Assembly: GCF_042453785.1 (NCBI RefSeq)
Contig: NC_091673.1
Span: forward strand, 14,045,501-14,109,500
From: Malus domestica
Taxonomy: Eukaryota; Streptophyta; Magnoliopsida; Rosales; Rosaceae
Reading direction: 5' to 3'
DNA: 64,000 nt
Each line of letters starts with the position of its first letter. The first letter of the stretch is position 1. Shown in pieces: positions 27,687 through 39,203 of the stretch. The translations under genes were made by a program, and so were the position numbers. Under the pieces are notes generated by a model. That model saw nothing but the letters and a program-made list of their open reading frames with translations, did no database searches and had not been told where the DNA came from.

Positions 27687-27984
27687 CCACAATCGGCGAG
27701 CTTAATTATTAGTTCATTGAAGAAAATAAAATAATCGGAATAAGATCCATCCCTGTGGAGGTTTCTCAGAAAAACTGAACAGCGGCGAGTAAGGATAAAA
27801 GGTCGACGACAGTTGTTGCTGACGTGCCCGGGTTTCTTTGTTTTTTTGAAGTTACTTTTTAGGGTAAATGGGAAGTTCATGAGGCAAAACTTTTAAGTTG
27901 GGTGTTGTGAGATAATATTTGGGTTCAAATAAAATTTCCCTATCACTGGACCATAGTACTCAGTAGCCCCTCTTTCTGTTGTTA

Positions 27985-28460
27985 GAACCAAACTGATCAC
28001 GACAGAGTTGTCATTTTCCATGTTCATGGTTAAAACCAAACAAATCATTACAAATTCGCCTTTTTCTTTTCATCGTGGTTAAATTTGAATGGATCATGAA
28101 AAAACTGTCTTTTCCTTGATTTTTGCAATTGAAACCAAACGAATTACGGCATAGACACCTTTTTTCTTAATTTTTTCAATTAAAACCAAACGGATTACGA
28201 TAGAGCCACCCTTTCCTTAGTTTTTGCGGTCAAAACTAAACGAATCACGACAAGCGTCATTTCCTTGATTTCTGAGCTTAGAACCAAACATATCATGACA
28301 AAGCCGTCTTTTCCTTAATTTATGCAATTAAAACCAAATAAATAACGACAGAGCCACCTTTTCTTTGAATTTTGCAATTAAAACTAAACTAATCATTGGC
28401 AGAACAACATGTTTTCTTATTTTGCAATTAAAACCATAATGATCACAACAGAATTGCGGT
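27985..28460. repeat. Degenerate minisatellite, about ten 48-50-bp units
   Basis: The consensus is roughly TTAAAACCAAACGAATCACG, then ACAGAGCCACC, then TTTTCCTTAATTTTTGCAA. Units start near 27985, 28031, 28079, 28129, 28178, 28228, 28275, 28325, 28375 and 28427, with many substitutions and small indels between them. The array is AT-rich, has no conserved frame and stops where a MITE begins at 28471. Confidence 0.8.
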
Positions 28461-28470
28461 CATAGCCAGC

Positions 28471-28669
28471 GGAAAGGGATCCTCTCCGGATTCCTTCATC
28501 CTAATCAACCAAGTTCGGGGATCCGGGCTATTAAAATTTGATCCAACGGCTATAAACAGGGGCTCACTTTAAAAGTTATAATAACTTTAGCTATTGGATC
28601 AAATTTCAATGATCCGAATCTCCGAACTTGATGAATTAGAAGGAAGGGATCCAGAGATGATCCTTTTCC
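28471..28669. mobile_element. Palindromic MITE (family B), 199 bp
   Basis: The left end GGAAAGGGATCCTCTCCGG pairs with the inverse of the right end GGAAAAGGATCATCTCTGG, and the two halves stay complementary (TTGATCCAACGGCTA against its inverse). Flanks ATAGCCAGC (28462-28470) and ATAGTCGGC (28670-28678) fit a 9-bp target duplication with two changes, as in Mutator-like elements. Confidence 0.85.
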
Positions 28670-28969
28670 ATAGTCGGCACCCTGTTTTCTTATTTTACTC
28701 TGATGTTTGTTTCTTAGCATTTTGGTCTCATGGATGTCGAATGATTTATATTTTGGTCCTACGGCATCCCCCAACAAGATTTCAAATTTGAACTCAATGC
28801 TTAAACAGTTGCTTCATACATTTTGCAATGTGTTGTTGCCTTGGTTGGTTAATAGACAAGAATCTTTGTCAGTTGCTTAATTCTCAAGCAACGTAGGGTT
28901 TGGTCTTATCATTAAACTATTTTTTTTGTCGAAATTTGAATATTATTAAATATGAATTGAAATGTTTAC

Positions 28970-31900
28970 ATCAGACACCAAAGTGTTAAATAACCATTCT
29001 GGTTCAAAACCATCCCATGAATAAACACCCCCCACACGCATGACATAAGATGCCACAAGATGCGCAACCTCATTACAGGCACGAGGAGCATATAAAAACT
29101 CAATAACACATAATTGTTGCTTAAGATTGCTTAAGAAGATTAATATCCCATAAAATACCATCCAGAACTGCCTCCGGTTGCAAACTCCCATGAATTATGT
29201 CAACAAGAACTTGTGAATCAGTTTCCACCTGAACAGACTCAAAGCCTCTTTCCACACAAGCCACCAAAGCCAACCTCAGTGCATCCGCTTCCGCCATAAT
29301 ACTCGACATACAAAGGATTCTACCCACACCTCCAGCACCTTTGAAAATACCCACAAAATCCCTCGCAACCCACCCAAAGCCACACATACCAGTATAACTA
29401 CACCATGCTCCGTCACAATTAACTTTTATTGTTCGAAAATGTGGCTTTATCCACCCTTGAAGGATCTCCCTTCTCCGTTGCAGCCCACGGGTTAGCTGCT
29501 ACAGTGGTTCCCCCTCACACATTGTTATCTCTTCCCATTGTTGTTGAAGTAATTGTAACACGACGATAGGCTCTACCTTAATCTTATCAAACACTAAACT
29601 ATTACTACACTTCCACATCCTCCACAAACCACCCACCGCATAAGGTTACTAGCCTCCCCCTCCTTGACATATTTTTGCACACAAACACTTCCAACATTCT
29701 AAGAAATCCTCACCTGCCACCATGGTCACATCTAATTGTAACGGAGAACCAAACCAGAAAACACGAGCAAATGGGCACCTAAAGAAAACATGTACATGTG
29801 TTTCCACCTCACCTTCGCAAAGCGGGCAACTAGTCTCCAACGAAATCCCCCTATGTTGCAAATTTGTATGCACTGGAAGGATGTTCCAACACCCCTTCCA
29901 AACAAAATGACACAACTTAGGCGGAACCTTCAACCTCCATATATCCCGCCACACCGAATCCTTGTTGTCGGCCCTACTAGATTGACCCACTCATTTCCGT
30001 CCAAGCTCCCCATTCTGATTCATTTCTTGAGCCACCATATACCCATATTTCACCAAGTAAATCCCATTTCAAGTGTAATGCCACATCATACGATCCGAAC
30101 ATCCAAACTGACTAAGCGGTATACTTAAAATAGTACAAGCTTCCTCTTCATTAAAACACATCTCAACAACCTCACGCTTCCATTTACCCCCTTGAACCAC
30201 CAAGTCGGCAACCATAATAGGCATCTCCTCATGTCATGAAATAAGCTGAAACATCCATGGTATAGGCAACCAAGGATCCTTCTCAATCTAAATATTTCTC
30301 CTATCCCCCATGCTCCATCATATACCAGCCTTCAATATTTTCCTTCCCTGCAAAATCCCCTTCCAACCCCAAGAAGTATTCCTACCCATCGGTGCTTCAA
30401 AAAATGACGAAGAAGAGTAGCATATGGCTTGCTGCACTTAAGCTAAAAGTGAGTCTGGATTACATATGAGATGCCACCCCACCTTAGCCAACATAGCTAG
30501 GTTGAAAGCAATAATCTCCTTGAAACCAAGACATCCAGAAGCCTTTTTTTTTTTGCAACCTTATTCCAAGCAAACAAATGAACGCATTTCTTTGTCTTCT
30601 GATCCCGCCACAAAAACCGTGCAATAATTTGTTCAATCATAGGCAATTGGAAACATGACATGGTATAGATAGGAAGAGCAGTCGTAACACTCTTAATCAA
30701 TACCTTAATTCCCACTACCGACAAAAATTGCTCCACCCACCCATTAATTCTGTCATCCAATCTATTCTGTACTTCTTCGAACACCTTTTTCTTCAAGGCC
30801 CCAAAAACCACTTGAATACCCAAAACCTTCCTAATGTCTAATCCCCAAAACCTGTAATAAATGAGCCTTCAACCCCTGCGAACACCCTACACTAAAATGT
30901 ACCAAGCTTTTATCCAAATTAATGAACTGTCCAGACCCGTCAACATACCGTTGGAGCAAAATTTTAACATTTTGAGCCTCAATCTCCGTAGCTCAACAAA
31001 ATAAAACTGAATCATCCATAAAGAAGACATGTGATAAAGGCTCGGCGAATGCATTAACAGACATACCCTGAATGCAACCAACCCTCTCTTCATTATGAAT
31101 TAAGGATGAAAAACCCTCCGCACAAATAAGGAAGAGAAAAGGTGATAGCGGGTCCCCTTGCCGGATTCCCCTACTAGGCGTGATATAACTTGTTGTCTCA
31201 CCATTAACCATCACACTATAGGACACCGTTTGCACACACTCCATCACCCATTGGTAAAAATTATCTTCAAAACCCAACTTGTGCAACATAGCATTCAAAA
31301 ATGACCATTCAATCCAATCATAAGCTTTTGCCATATCTAATTTCATTGCCATAAAATTAACACCATCCTCATTCCCATGTTGCATAGAATGTAGGAGTTC
31401 ATGCACCACTAAAATATTATCAGAAACTTGTCTTCCCGCCACAAAAGCCGATTGATTCTGACTAATCACTTTAGGGAGAACTCTCTTCAACCTGTTTGTT
31501 AGAACTTTGGAAATAATTCTAAACACCACATTACAAAGCGAAATTGGGACATTTTCGTGGGATTATCCACTTTAGGAATAAGCACAATATTAATATGGTT
31601 CAACTCTTTTAACATTCTTCTCGAGCAAAAGAAAGATTTTACCATACCCATAACCACACCTCCAACCGTCTCCCAATGATGATGGAAAAAACCCGCATTA
31701 AATCCATCCAGACCCGATGACTTCGTTAGGTGCATATGATAAATAGCAGTTTTACTCTCCACATCAGTCATTGGGGCAATCAACAAATTATTATCCGTAT
31801 CCCCCACTTTTGTCGGCACACATTGCAGGATTTCCATAAAATTAGCAAGTTAATCCGTGGAGAACAAGGATGTGAAGTAATCAACGGCAATGTCATGGAT

Positions 31901-33060
31901 TCTGTTCTTATTCGTACACCATGTCACATCATCCTCTTCTAATCCTCGAATAGCATTCCGTCGTCTTCGTTTCAACGTTTACGCATGGAAGAACCAAGTA
32001 TTTTTATCACCTTATCATAACCATTGTACTCAAGACTTCATACGCAAATAGACTTCTTCCCTTCTAAGTGCCCGTGTAAGCTCATCTTCTAAACCTCAAA
32101 TCCGATGACTGTCAAACACCGGTTGCTGATACGCATCACGAAGCACTTCCTTCAAACGACAAATTTCCTTATGTTCATTGCGCCCCTCCTTTTTCCTCCA
32201 CATCACCAACCTCTGCTTGACCTTTCGAAGATTATGCACCAGGTTATGTGCATGAGACACACCATGTGCACCACCCTAATTTTCATGCACAACCTTATCA
32301 CATTTTGGATCCTGATTCCATCGAGGGTCATACATGAACCTTTTCGCTCACCTAGGTTGCTTTACAACCATTGATAACACTAACATTGCATGGTCTGACC
32401 CCTTCAACATAACATGTTTTACCATTGCTTGCTGATAACATTGAACCCAATCAAGTGTAGCAAGCGCACGATCCAATCTTTCCTGTATAAAGCCATTCTC
32501 CCATCAATTCCTCCACGTATAAGGGTATCCTTCAAATTCCAAGTCCAACAATCTCGCTTGAGCCATAAAAGTTTGAAAAGACCTCATGCTAGCAAATGTT
32601 CTTCCATTACCCCTTCCTTCTTCGATTCCAATAATAAATCATTGAAATCACACATTAACAAGCATGGCTCAGGATAACACGCAATACGCGTCATTAACAC
32701 CTTAAATTGTTATGCTCATTTACGCACATCCGTGCTAGCATAAACAACCACCAATCGCCATCTAAGATGTTGCACCCCATCCTCAACTAAGACTTCAATA
32801 AAAAAAATCATTATACTTAACTAACACCACATCCTTTACATCCCTCCAAAAGACACGCATACCTCCGGCAATTCCACTAGGCTCAATAGCATGCATACAT
32901 GACATGTCGAACCTATGCTTCAATAACGGTACCTTCGACTATTATTTTAGTTTCTAATAAAGCCACAACCTCGAGGGAGTGGAGCCGATTTTGCTCCAAC
33001 AAATCATCAATTGTCAGGTCCGCTACCCTCCGATACCCTAACAGTTCCAACATATAATTT
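28970..33060 (-). pseudogene. LINE ORF2: endonuclease, reverse transcriptase, zf-RVT, RNase H
   Basis: Endonuclease remnants lie at about 32700-33050 (LHSLEVVALLETK, then GIAGGMRVFWRD). Reverse transcriptase is in 30990-31840 with LTNRLKRVLPKVIS, DMAKAYDWIEWSFL, GIRQGDPLSPFLF and FFMDD; the catalytic aspartates remain, but the usual Ala before them is Met. The zf-RVT domain at 29649-29990 has KVPPKLCHFVWKGC and CPLCEGEVETHVHVFFRCPFA. RNase H at 29121-29450 keeps the acidic residues in NCDGAW, AEADALRLAL and ETDSQ. Frames are broken at several places, so no functional polyprotein can be made. Confidence 0.85.
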
Positions 33061-34391
33061 TCATTGCAATCGCAGAGACCCCTCACAGGTGGCCTCCGCT
33101 TGGTCTACTACAAACCTTTGGATCTTGTGCACATGAGTCAAACCATCTTCTAACACCGCCTGATCATCACCAGCATCCTCCCAGATCTTTTTCATCTCAT
33201 CCTTCGATACAACCTCAATGATAGGAAAAAGATTAAACGAATCCGAATCCTGATACAATAAACCTTGGTCCATATCCCCATCTACACTGTCCCTACCAAG
33301 GACCCCTTCAGACACCTCATCATTCGCTCCCACAATTGGCATATTAAGGTCAATATCACGGCTTGGTTGCAACATTTCAATACTCTCCCCATTAACCTCA
33401 ACTTCTTCCGGATGATTCACAAACTCTATTGTCCCTGCACCAGTTGCAATGGACCCTTATGGGCCAATAAGTCATGCATCAAAGGCCCTTTCTCATTCCA
33501 ACCACTACCTCTCATTCTCATCCGCCTCTAAAGTATGTTTTCCACTTGAATTATCATAGATTCTCCCATTCGACGAGGAAGTCGAACTACTCAGCCCATG
33601 TGGTCCCCGCTACCCATCTCCTCTCCCCACGAGATAGTTCCCTATCAGGTCATACTCCTCATTAAGCCCTTTGAACGCATATAAAGCCTCTGTGTTAACC
33701 TCAGATGCCTCCTCCCCAAGTCGTTCCACCTTACACCATCTAGTAACTTGCCCTACCTTGCCACAAATAAGACAATAGTTAAGTAGCCCCTCATACCGAA
33801 AGTCTACCCAAATTGTTCCATTCTTAGGGAATTCCACATTAGTTCCCCGCATAAGCGACTATCGGACGTCGAAAGAAATCTTCACACGTAAGAAACGGCC
33901 AACGCAATCCCTACCATCATCCTTATCAACCTTAACAATTGTACCAAGCAAGCCGCATATTGCCCTAGCAACCACCCCAGTGCCTATGACGAGCATCATC
34001 TATAACCAAAACCAAATCATGCCTGAATAACCATGGTTTCTCTACCTCTAACACGCGACACATATCTCGCCGACCCATAAAACGGGCCATGAATTGTGCC
34101 TCACCCAAAGCGTTAATGGAAACCCCCTCTCTTCCTCTCCATAGACTCGTGAACTAGTCAATGAAACCATTCTCATTGTCAGGGTTTCATTGAAAATACC
34201 TCTGGTACAACACTGTAATGGAACCCTAACAGTGATCCTTCCACCGCCTTCTTTTCGATCTTAACCCCACCCTTCTCCCTCTCCGACAAAAAAAGACTAC
34301 TTCCAAATTTTGATGCCAAACCCTCCATGTTTTGCATTCCTGCCATAGCCGTGTCCGCAAACCTCAACCCTAACAACCTTCTGCCCAGCAC
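33061..34391 (-). pseudogene. LINE ORF1-like protein, decayed
   Basis: Blocks from 5' to 3' on the minus strand: MAGMQNMEGLASKFG with SLFLSEREKGG (34179-34391), then NVEFPKNGTIWVDFRYEGL and the zinc knuckle CLICGKVGQVTRWC (33610-33852), then an acidic tail (33061-33420). Plant LINE ORF1 proteins have this order. The His of the CX2CX4HX4C knuckle is Gln here. Stops separate the blocks. Confidence 0.75.
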
Positions 34392-34964
34392 CTAATACTC
34401 CATACAGTCCATTTGCATCCCTATTCCTTTTACAGCAAGCCCAGTGATGTTGATCACAGTTCCCTAAGGCGCGATGTCGGCCTTACTCTAGGGTTTCAAA
34501 AAACAAATTGCTAATTCCTTTGCTCCGACTTTCTCGGACATAAACTCTTTGCAAGGACATGAAGTCACCTTCAATTTTTTCATGAAACTGTTTGGGTTCA
34601 ACATTTAGCTGAACCACGGCAGAAGAAGAATAACAAATGATCTTAAGCACATATTCGATGCCAAACCCTCCATGTTTTCCTATTCCTGCCATAGCCGTTT
34701 CTGTTTCACAGAACAAAATTTGAGGAGCGGGATACAAATACGGGAATGTAAGTTCAAGAATAAATTATCTTAAGCACATGTCGTTACAATAACAAATGAG
34801 AAATCATTGTTGTACTTTCAAAAGTTTTATGTAATTACTTATTAAACATCAAACAGCTAGCTATTCGTCCACTTACCACCATGAAACTAGTACATTGAGA
34901 CCATCAATATCTCAACCAAGTCAATTGAAGTCAACACAGGAACCTGATACATGTATAAAAGAAA

Positions 34965-36811
34965 GAATAAATTGTAGCAATGGTCCTTTAACTTTAACTG
35001 AGTGGAGAAAGAGCACTTTGGTGCCTATCTACAAGAATAAGGGTGACGTACAAAATTGCATGAACTATAAGGGTATTAAGCTAATAAGTCATACAATGAA
35101 GCTCTGAGAGAGAGTCATTGAGCATAAATTGAGGCAAGAGACACGGGTTTCGGACAACCAATTCGGGTTCATGCCAGGGCGTTTAACCATGGAGGCAATC
35201 TATCTCTTACGAATATTGATAGAAAGATATAGAGATAGGAAAAAGGATTTACACATGGTCTTTATAGATTTGGAAAAAGCGTATGATAAAGTCCCAAGAA
35301 ACATTCGTTGGAGGATTTAAGAGAAGAGATGAGTACGAGAAGCATATATCCAAGCTATAAAGGATATGTATGATGGAGCAAAGACTGCGTAAGAACTCAT
35401 GAAGGACAAACCGAAAGCTTCCCCATAACTGTTGGTTTACATCAAGGCTCATCCTTAAGTCCTTACCTTTTTGCATTGGTAATGGATGAGTTAACGGGAC
35501 ATATTCAAGATGATATTCCTTGGTGTATGCTTTTTGCAGACGATATAGTGTTGATAGATGAAACTCAGGAAGGGGTAAATGCGAAGCTTAACCTTTGGAG
35601 AAAAGTGTTGGAATCTAAAGGTCTTAAGCCGATCAAAGACAAAATATATGGAGTGCAAGCTCAGTGCAAATGGAGGCCAAAATGAGTTAGGGGTGAGGAT
35701 CGGAGATCAGGAAGTACCAAAAAGCGACCGCTTTCGCTACCTAGGATCTATCTTGCAAAAGAACGGAGAATTAGATGGAGACTTCAACCCTAGAATACAA
35801 GCTGGATGGATGAAGTGGAAGGGTGCATCTAGTGTGTTGTGTGACTGCTATATGCCACTGAAGCTCAAAGGAAAATTTTATAGGACGGCAATAAGGTCGG
35901 CGATGTTGTATGGCACGGAATGTTGGGCGGTGAAGCATCAACACGTACATAAAATTGGTGTAGCGGAGATGAGGATGTTTCGTTGGATATGTGGGCACAC
36001 AAGAAATGATAAGATTAGGAATGAGGATATCCGAGGTAAAGTATGAGTAGCTGAAATTGAAGGAAAGATGAGAGAAAATCAGTTACGGTGGTTTGGACAT
36101 GTGCAAAGAAGGTCTACTGAAGCTCCGGTTAGAAGATGCGACTACGGGACAGAGGTCCAGGGCCGAAGGGGTAAAGGAAGACCTAGGAAAACTTTGGAAG
36201 AGACTCTAAGAAAATACTTAGAGTACTTAGATCTAATGGAGGATATAACAGAACCGAGCGCAATGGCGTTCTATGATTCATATAGCCGACCCCACTTAGT
36301 GGGAAAAAGCTTTGTTGTTGTTGTTGTTGTTGGTCATTTAACTTTAACTCAATTGGAGCAAGAGTCCGTCAAATAAAAATCCATTACCATTGGTCATTCA
36401 ACTCATCAAAACGTCCAGCTATGGTCCCTCAACTAAAAATCCATTAGCATTGGTCTCTCAACTTTAATCCAATTGGAGAAATGGTCCCTCATTTTTAACC
36501 TAATTGGAGCAATGGTCTCTCAACTTTAATCCAATTGTAGTAATGGTTCTTCCAATATAACTCATTTTGACAAAATTCTGACGAATTTGACGAAAATAAC
36601 CATAGGTACACGTTTTGATGAGTTGAGGGACATCAATTGTAGCCATGGTCATTCCAACATAACTTATTTTGACAAAATTCTGACGAAGTTGACAAAAAAG
36701 ACCGTAGCTACACATTTTGATGAGTTGAGGGACCGTTGGTAATGGATTTTTAGTTGATGAACTATTGCTCCAATTTGATTAAAGTTGAAAAACCATTACT
36801 ACAATTTACTC
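34965..36811. mobile_element. Mutator-like MITE (family C, copy 1), split by an RTE LINE
   Basis: The left end GAATAAATTGTAGCAATGG and the inverse of the right end GAGTAAATTGTAGTAATGG form a terminal inverted repeat that continues for more than 30 bases. A perfect 9-bp duplication TAAAAGAAA flanks it at 34956-34964 and 36812-36820. Without the inserted LINE it is about 500 bases of internally repeated ATGGTCCCTCAACTTTAAT-type sequence. A related copy lies at 58511-58984. Confidence 0.88.
35000..36331 (+). mobile_element. RTE-type LINE, 5'-truncated, decayed
   Basis: Flanked by an 18-bp target duplication with one mismatch, GGTCCTTTAACTTTAACT at 34982-34999 and GGTCATTTAACTTTAACT at 36332-36349. 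The 3' end is a (TTG)n tail, typical of plant RTE elements. The body encodes a reverse transcriptase with [66 protein letters not shown], the catalytic [10 protein letters not shown], and a C-terminal CGHTRNDKIRNEDIRGKV and LRWFGHVQRR. Several stops and frameshifts interrupt it, and the endonuclease end is missing. Confidence 0.92.
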
Positions 36812-36898
36812 TAAAAGAAAATACTCAAAGCCATAACTTGTTTTTGGCTTCTGAGCAGAGGCAAGTGCGGCCCTCTTTGCCCGAGCTTCTCTTGCACC

Positions 36899-36995
36899 CT
36901 ACTCGACCGGCTTCTTCTTGACATGGAAAAATCCGGTGCCAGCCGCTGAGATGAGTAGGTAGCCTTTCACGACAATTTGACTTGGAGCCGGCTGA
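36899..36995 (-). pseudogene. L33-like gene fragment
   Basis: The minus strand reads LISAAGTGFFHVKKKP, nearly the same as the central part of the complete L33 gene 1 kb away (LISAAGTGFFYVKKKP). Downstream the nucleotide match continues (GGGTGCAAGAGAAGCT against GGGTCCAAGAGAAGCT) out of frame. Upstream is an open frame to 37195 with no recognised motif (KHTKKKGDQPAPSQIVVKGYL). It looks like a partial duplication of L33, possibly joined to foreign sequence. Confidence 0.65.
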
Positions 36996-37470
36996 TCACC
37001 TTTTTTTTTAGTGTGCTTTTGCACAACAATTTTGGTCGGCATGTTTAACGTGGTTTCGAGTTTCTTCTTGGTTTCATGATATTCATGATTTTGGTACCCC
37101 ACATTTTCCATTACCACCAAGAAATCAGTACACTGACCATCAACATCTAAACCCACACAACCTGAAATGTACATTTGCCTCTTTAGATGGGACATAAAAC
37201 CTAATCAAACTTTGGCGGATGAATCTCCAATCCCAACTCTGGTGACAAGGGCAAATTCTCAGGTACTGGGACTGTTATCCCCAATCGGTATCTCTCTCAT
37301 CATGTGTACATGCCAGATTTTCTCAGTGACTACAACCCAGAAAACAACCATAAGACAGAAAAGCAAACATCATATGGCCGAGACACAGAACCAAAGAAGA
37401 CATAACAATGCTATGATAGAATGATGGTCTTCCAAAAAAGAAACCACAACACATTAACTCTTAATATAGC

Positions 37471-37636
37471 GAATGCATTTTTGCTCACCATCATTTAGTG
37501 TAGGGTATGCTCATCACCCAATTTATCACCATCAGATGAGTTTGAATTTTGAGATTTGTGCTTATCCACTACACGAATCTTGAAATTCAAACTCAACTAA
37601 CGGTAATAAATAGGTGGTGAGCAAAATGCTCCCTCG
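37471..37636. mobile_element. Palindromic MITE (family D, copy 1)
   Basis: The left GAATGCATTTTTGCTCACCA matches the inverse of the right GAGGGAGCATTTTGCTCACCA, with AGTTTGAATTT-type arms also complementary around 37550 and 37595. The target duplication is unclear. A relative lies at 59041-59145. Confidence 0.65.
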
Positions 37637-37889
37637 TAAAGCTCTTCAATATTTCAATCACCCATGTTTTCGAACAGCATGAGAATAGTAGATTAGCAAT
37701 CGAAATTTGAGCTTATTATACTTCAGCTAGAGAGAGAGTGTGTGAACTTTCATCAAGATACAACAAAAAACACAAATAATTAACTCAAGTTTTTAGGAGT
37801 TGGGTCTACCTTTAAACAGAGTGCCTACAAGGACTAATGGCAAAAAGATGGACAACAGTGAATAAATCCACATTGCACTAGCAACTTGC

Positions 37890-38063
37890 TCATTTCATTT
37901 TTGCCTCGGTAAATAGAACATGACGATTTACCCGAGGGTCGAATTTCCGGAACTCAAGCTTCTCTTGGACCCTACTTGGCTTCTTCTTGACATAGAAAAA
38001 ACCAGTCCCAGCTGCTGAGATAAGTCGGATGAACAAGGTAGCCTTCTTCTTCTTTTCACCCAT
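37890..38063 (-). CDS. Ribosomal protein L33 (bL33 family)
   Basis: A 57-residue protein of the large subunit of a bacterial-type ribosome. It starts MGEKKKKATLFIRLISAAG, continues TGFFYVKKKPSRVQEKLEF and ends RKFDPRVNRHVLFTEAKMK, the complete bL33 fold length. It lacks a separate transit peptide, as plant nuclear L33 genes often do; mitochondrial targeting is inferred. The ORF is uninterrupted. Upstream, an intron in the 5' leader is likely: AACG|GTAAGTCC at about 38939 and an acceptor TTGAATTAAG just before the ATG. The leader would begin near 39000, head-to-head with NDUFA8. Confidence 0.9.
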   Translation of the reverse strand: MGEKKKKATLFIRLISAAGTGFFYVKKKPSRVQEKLEFRKFDPRVNRHVLFTEAKMK

Positions 38064-39004
38064 TCCTTAATTCAAACAACAGAAAGAGAAAGCCAATCAA
38101 AAGTGACAGAAAACAAAGTTTCACTACACAAATAAAAATATGTTCAAACTAAATTTGTGCATCTGCAATCAAAAACAAAATTCCTATATGGGTTCAATAT
38201 CGCCCCCCAACAAAAAGGAAAAAATAATCAAGAGGAACAACAACTATCTGTAATCCAAATCAATTCAAGTAGTTCTCAGAACAGAAAATCCCATCTAATC
38301 ACACGGGGAGAGGTGTAAAATAGCATCCCCGAAAGGAACCACTTGGGGAAAGTCATAAACATAGGCATAACATCAACAAAGGCCTTTGCACAAACAAGTT
38401 TACAGCTTTACATGGCTGAGAATCTGAGATTCATTTTCCCAAGCCCACAGAAAAACAAGGGTTGAATTTCTCTAAATGTAATCACTTAGGTTCATAAATC
38501 TGAATAATATCTGAGAGGGAGGTGATTTGTACACACTCTAAATGTAATCACTTAAGTTCACTGCCCCTCAATTGATATGATATTTACCTCTAGACAAACA
38601 CTCATAAACACAAGTACCCTAGAACCATAATAATACCTTTATCCAACCTCCTTTCAAATTGCTGCAACCCAACTCAAATTACCCAAATCTAGAGAAACCC
38701 CAGTTGAATTCTGAGCAGAAACTGTTTCAGATTGGGAAAAAAATAACTGGGTTTTGGGAATCCAAGCGGGTTTTGAACAGGGTCAGATTGGTTTGGTTCT
38801 GGGTCTGGTTCAACCTTCCATCGAATCACAGAAAACAACATAACTCCTACAACCATTCTCATTTCAAAACAAAAAACGAGTAAACAGAAAATCAAAAGAA
38901 AAGGAAAAGCAGAAATGATTGAAGGAATTTCGGACTTACCGTTCAACTTTTGTAAGCTGCAATCGTCTGAGAGGTACAAAAAGCCGAAATGGAGTCTGAA
39001 ATAC

Positions 39005-39200
39005 GAGAGTGCAAAGCCGCGGTGAATTCAAGGGCAAGGGTTTAGGGGCTGTTGAAAGACGAAAATGCCCTTTTAATCTTTTCTTTTCTTTTCTTTTCGG
39101 CCCTCCCAAGTCCCCTGGTGTTTGTGGACTTTTCCGAATTAACATTTTTTAGCCTCAAAGTTTGGATCTTTTTTGTCGGGATCGATCGGAGGAGGAGCTG
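39005..39200. promoter_or_regulatory. Shared bidirectional promoter of L33 and NDUFA8
   Basis: Only about 200 bases separate the inferred L33 leader from the NDUFA8 start codon. The strip contains a telo-box-like CCCTAAACCC on the minus strand (39038-39047) and GGCCC motifs near 39099. Both elements are typical of plant genes for ribosomes and mitochondrial complexes. Shared control is inferred. Confidence 0.5.
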
Positions 39201-39203
39201 GAG

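Larger units (their letters stand above)
28925..34490 (-). mobile_element. L1-type LINE, full-length-sized but decayed
   Basis: Read on the minus strand it runs from an ORF1 start near 34350 to a 3' end ATAATATTCAAATTTCGAC followed by eight A at 28921-28928. In order it has an ORF1-like region with a zinc knuckle, an endonuclease region, reverse transcriptase, a zinc-finger domain and RNase H. Many stops and frameshifts interrupt it. The 5' border is unclear, because part of the ORF1 start is repeated at 34640-34700. No target duplication was found. Confidence 0.85.

Noticed and set aside
27450-27880. Arg-Glu-rich minus-strand ORFs
   Set aside because: Produced by the second (CT)n run; flanking residues show no motif.
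28921-34900. Target-site duplication for the L1-type LINE
   Set aside because: I compared the bases next to the A-tail with the region beyond 34490 and found no convincing match; the 5' border stays open.
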